DNA from: Hydractinia symbiolongicarpus
Taxonomy: Eukaryota; Cnidaria; Hydrozoa; Anthoathecata; Hydractiniidae
Assembly (NCBI RefSeq): GCF_029227915.1
Contig: NC_079877.1
Location: 3,348,001-3,412,000, forward strand
Length of the DNA: 64,000 bases
Direction of reading: 5' to 3'
Below the pieces are notes generated by a model. That model had not been told where the DNA came from, did no database searches, and saw only the letters and a program-made list of their open reading frames with translations. Of the stretch, positions 62,583 through 64,000 are shown in pieces (within the stretch, counting starts at the first letter, position 1; each line of letters opens with the position of its first letter). The position numbers and the translations under genes are program-made.

Positions 62583-64000
62583 TCATACCATAGCATCATG
62601 AATCTGCTGAACTTGTTTGTAATCCGTTATGTCATACAGTGGAATGTAATTATTCAACACGAGTTTGTCCTGCATTTTATTTCCCGCCAAAATGTATCTG
62701 GTGTTTCCCGCACTTGCAAAGCAGCCGCATGTAAGCGGTACATGAATTTTAATGTAGTTATGTGAAGGGAACAAAATATTTTCACTTCGTAATGACAGAA
62801 CAGCTGAATATATACCAGAAGGATGTTTTTGGGCCAGCAGAACTAAATATGAAAAACAGAAAGTGATAAAAGCAACAAAAAAACAACAACCACAGTCACA
62901 ACAGTATTACGATCATTACAACTAGAACAACACGAAAACAACAACAACAAACAAACAAACAAATGGACGAATAAAACAACACGAAGCTGTCACACACTTA
63001 CCAAAATCGAAGTTCTCTAAACTTTGTCGAAATGTTTTTCTTTTTTTTCTTCTTGTTTTTGATGTTTCTTTTATCTTGCAAAATAAACAAGGTCCGTAAT
63101 AATCTAAACAAACAATACATAGCGTAAAGTAGGCGCTAATAGCAACAACACTTCATGAATTTTCAAACCTCTACAATATTCTTCAAAACACTCATTATGC
63201 AATAAAGCTCGTGATGTCTTTATAAAGGTGATTTTTTCAGATTTCAGACAGCGTACTTATTTGAGAAGCGTGGAGAATAAAACGCCTGTTTCATTGAGAA
63301 GTACAATATAAAAAAGAACCATGGTTCTTAAAGGAAATGTTCATGAAGCCACTGTTACATAAGTCAGTATTGTTCAGCAGTAACCATAATTACAGGGCTT
63401 TCTTGAAGCATCGTTCGATCTATTTACTAGCAGATAGTTCCAATATCGCAAACATTTAGTCAAAAAAGAATTGCTCCTCTCTAGAATCACTTGGGGTGAG
63501 TACCAACAACGCTCTATATGTTTATTTACAAGTTTTAGACGTAACACCTCGTTCTTAGGGAAATTTAAAACAAGGTTCTGGGACAACAAGGTTGTATTAC
63601 ATGGACTTAACACAAGTTACCATGAAAATACTTACTTATGTCAAGAAATGCTTCTTTTATTGGAGGGATTGGGGAGATATGTCCTTTTGTAGTTAAAGCC
63701 TTTGTGGTCGGTCGGTTTTTATTGGTTGAATTTCTTGCACTCTGTTTATCATTGGCTGAACTCTCTGCTACAACAACAAATCCCATTTCCTCTTCGAGCG
63801 TTTTATCTACTACAGCGGGCGAAGATGGATGGATGCTAACAGCTTGTTTACCAGTGTGGTTGGTGTCACCGCTTCCGCTTAGGTTACCGCTGTATTCTGG
63901 GTTATCGGTGTCGTCACCGCCTTCGTCATCTTCGCCTCCACCAAGAACGATGTACCCATTGCTGTCTGTTGAGTGATAAAACCAGGGTTCAGGCGTGGTC
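62583..64000 (-). CDS. last two exons of a gene with an NTR-like C-terminus (partial)
   Basis: Exon n-1 runs from beyond 64,000 to 63,636 (donor GTAAGT at 63,630-63,635); the last exon is 62,842-62,583 (acceptor TTTAG, stop TGA). The phases match across the 793-bp intron. The upstream exon is acidic and Ser/Thr-rich (LGGGEDDEGGDDTDNPEY; SGNLSGSGDTNHTGKQ), as in a linker or stalk. The last exon reads VPLTCGCFASAGNTRYILAG, then KLVLNNYIPLYDITDYKQV, which resembles the end of an NTR (netrin-like/TIMP) domain with its C-x-C and YILAG strand. Probably extracellular. The identity rests on one short segment; the 5' part lies outside the window. Confidence 0.5.
62900..62965. repeat. aac/aaac simple repeat in the intron
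   Basis: Runs of aacaacaac and aaacaaacaaac. Confidence 0.7.

Noticed and set aside
63471-63976. + strand frames near the right edge
   Set aside because: The - strand exon with a matching donor and acceptor phase is better supported.

Overview
The window looks like nuclear DNA of an invertebrate animal. It is AT-rich, has spliced genes with GT-AG introns, tRNA genes of eukaryotic type (introns in Leu-CAA and Tyr-GTA, an initiator Met), satellite DNA, small fold-back transposons and large virus-like Polinton/Maverick (adintovirus-like) elements. A cnidarian would fit, but nothing here fixes the species.

Layout. (1) 1-2,638: two satellite families, about 372 bp (five direct copies and one inverted) and about 205 bp. 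(2) 2,639-11,910: a tandem tRNA array. The roughly 1.31-kb unit carries Ala-TGC, Asp-GTC, Lys-TTT, Ala-AGC and Leu-CAA on the + strand, then Tyr-GTA and initiator Met-CAT on the - strand. I count 47 whole tRNA genes in six complete units, one half unit and one terminal gene, plus a truncated Met at the left edge. The array ends in a (TAA)n run of about 141 copies. (3) 11,911-13,320: AT-rich flank. (4) 13,321-43,599: about 30 kb of nested Polinton-like elements. (5) 43,600-49,992: gene-poor DNA with diverged repeats. (6) 49,993-59,857: a ten-exon + strand gene for a 434-residue protein with two tandem DsbA-fold domains of the 2-hydroxychromene-2-carboxylate isomerase / kappa-GST type. (7) 59,858-62,582: intergenic DNA with a TTAA-flanked MITE and a short fold-back. 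(8) 62,583-64,000: the last two exons of a - strand gene whose C-terminus resembles an NTR (netrin-like) domain.

The nested region parses best as three related elements. Outer element A runs from 13,321 to 43,599 with matching terminal inverted repeats of about 270 bp. Its own DNA survives in three pieces: 13,321-14,785 (TIR, SAP-like ORF, start of PolB), about 22,184-30,731 (end of PolB, membrane proteins, zinc proteins, packaging ATPase, BRO/MSV199-like protein, integrase, hexon-like capsid protein and others) and about 41,336-43,599 (right-arm genes and TIR). Element B (14,786 to about 22,183) begins with its own TIR inside A's PolB. Element C (30,732 to about 41,338) begins with its own TIR inside A's TPPKH-protein gene. 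B and C lie in the opposite orientation to A. Each has lost its right end, and the loss removed neighbouring A sequence.

Most element genes carry stops or frameshifts, so this is a graveyard and not a live virus. Comparing the copies gives the ancestral gene order from the PolB end: SAP/PolB, membrane protein of about 190 aa, TM protein, about 80-aa protein, zinc proteins, ATPase, BRO-like, then convergent integrase, small membrane protein and hexon; a hydrophobic coiled-coil protein divergent from the hexon; the TPPKH protein divergent from a penton-like protein; a membrane protein; a 170-aa protein; a zinc-ribbon; a small TM protein; and a DUF4116-like repeat protein at the other TIR. I found no adenain-like protease. 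Two features of these elements deserve attention: palindromes or hairpins of unrelated sequence at equivalent gene boundaries, and one perfect 48-bp palindrome that contains the start codons of two divergent genes.
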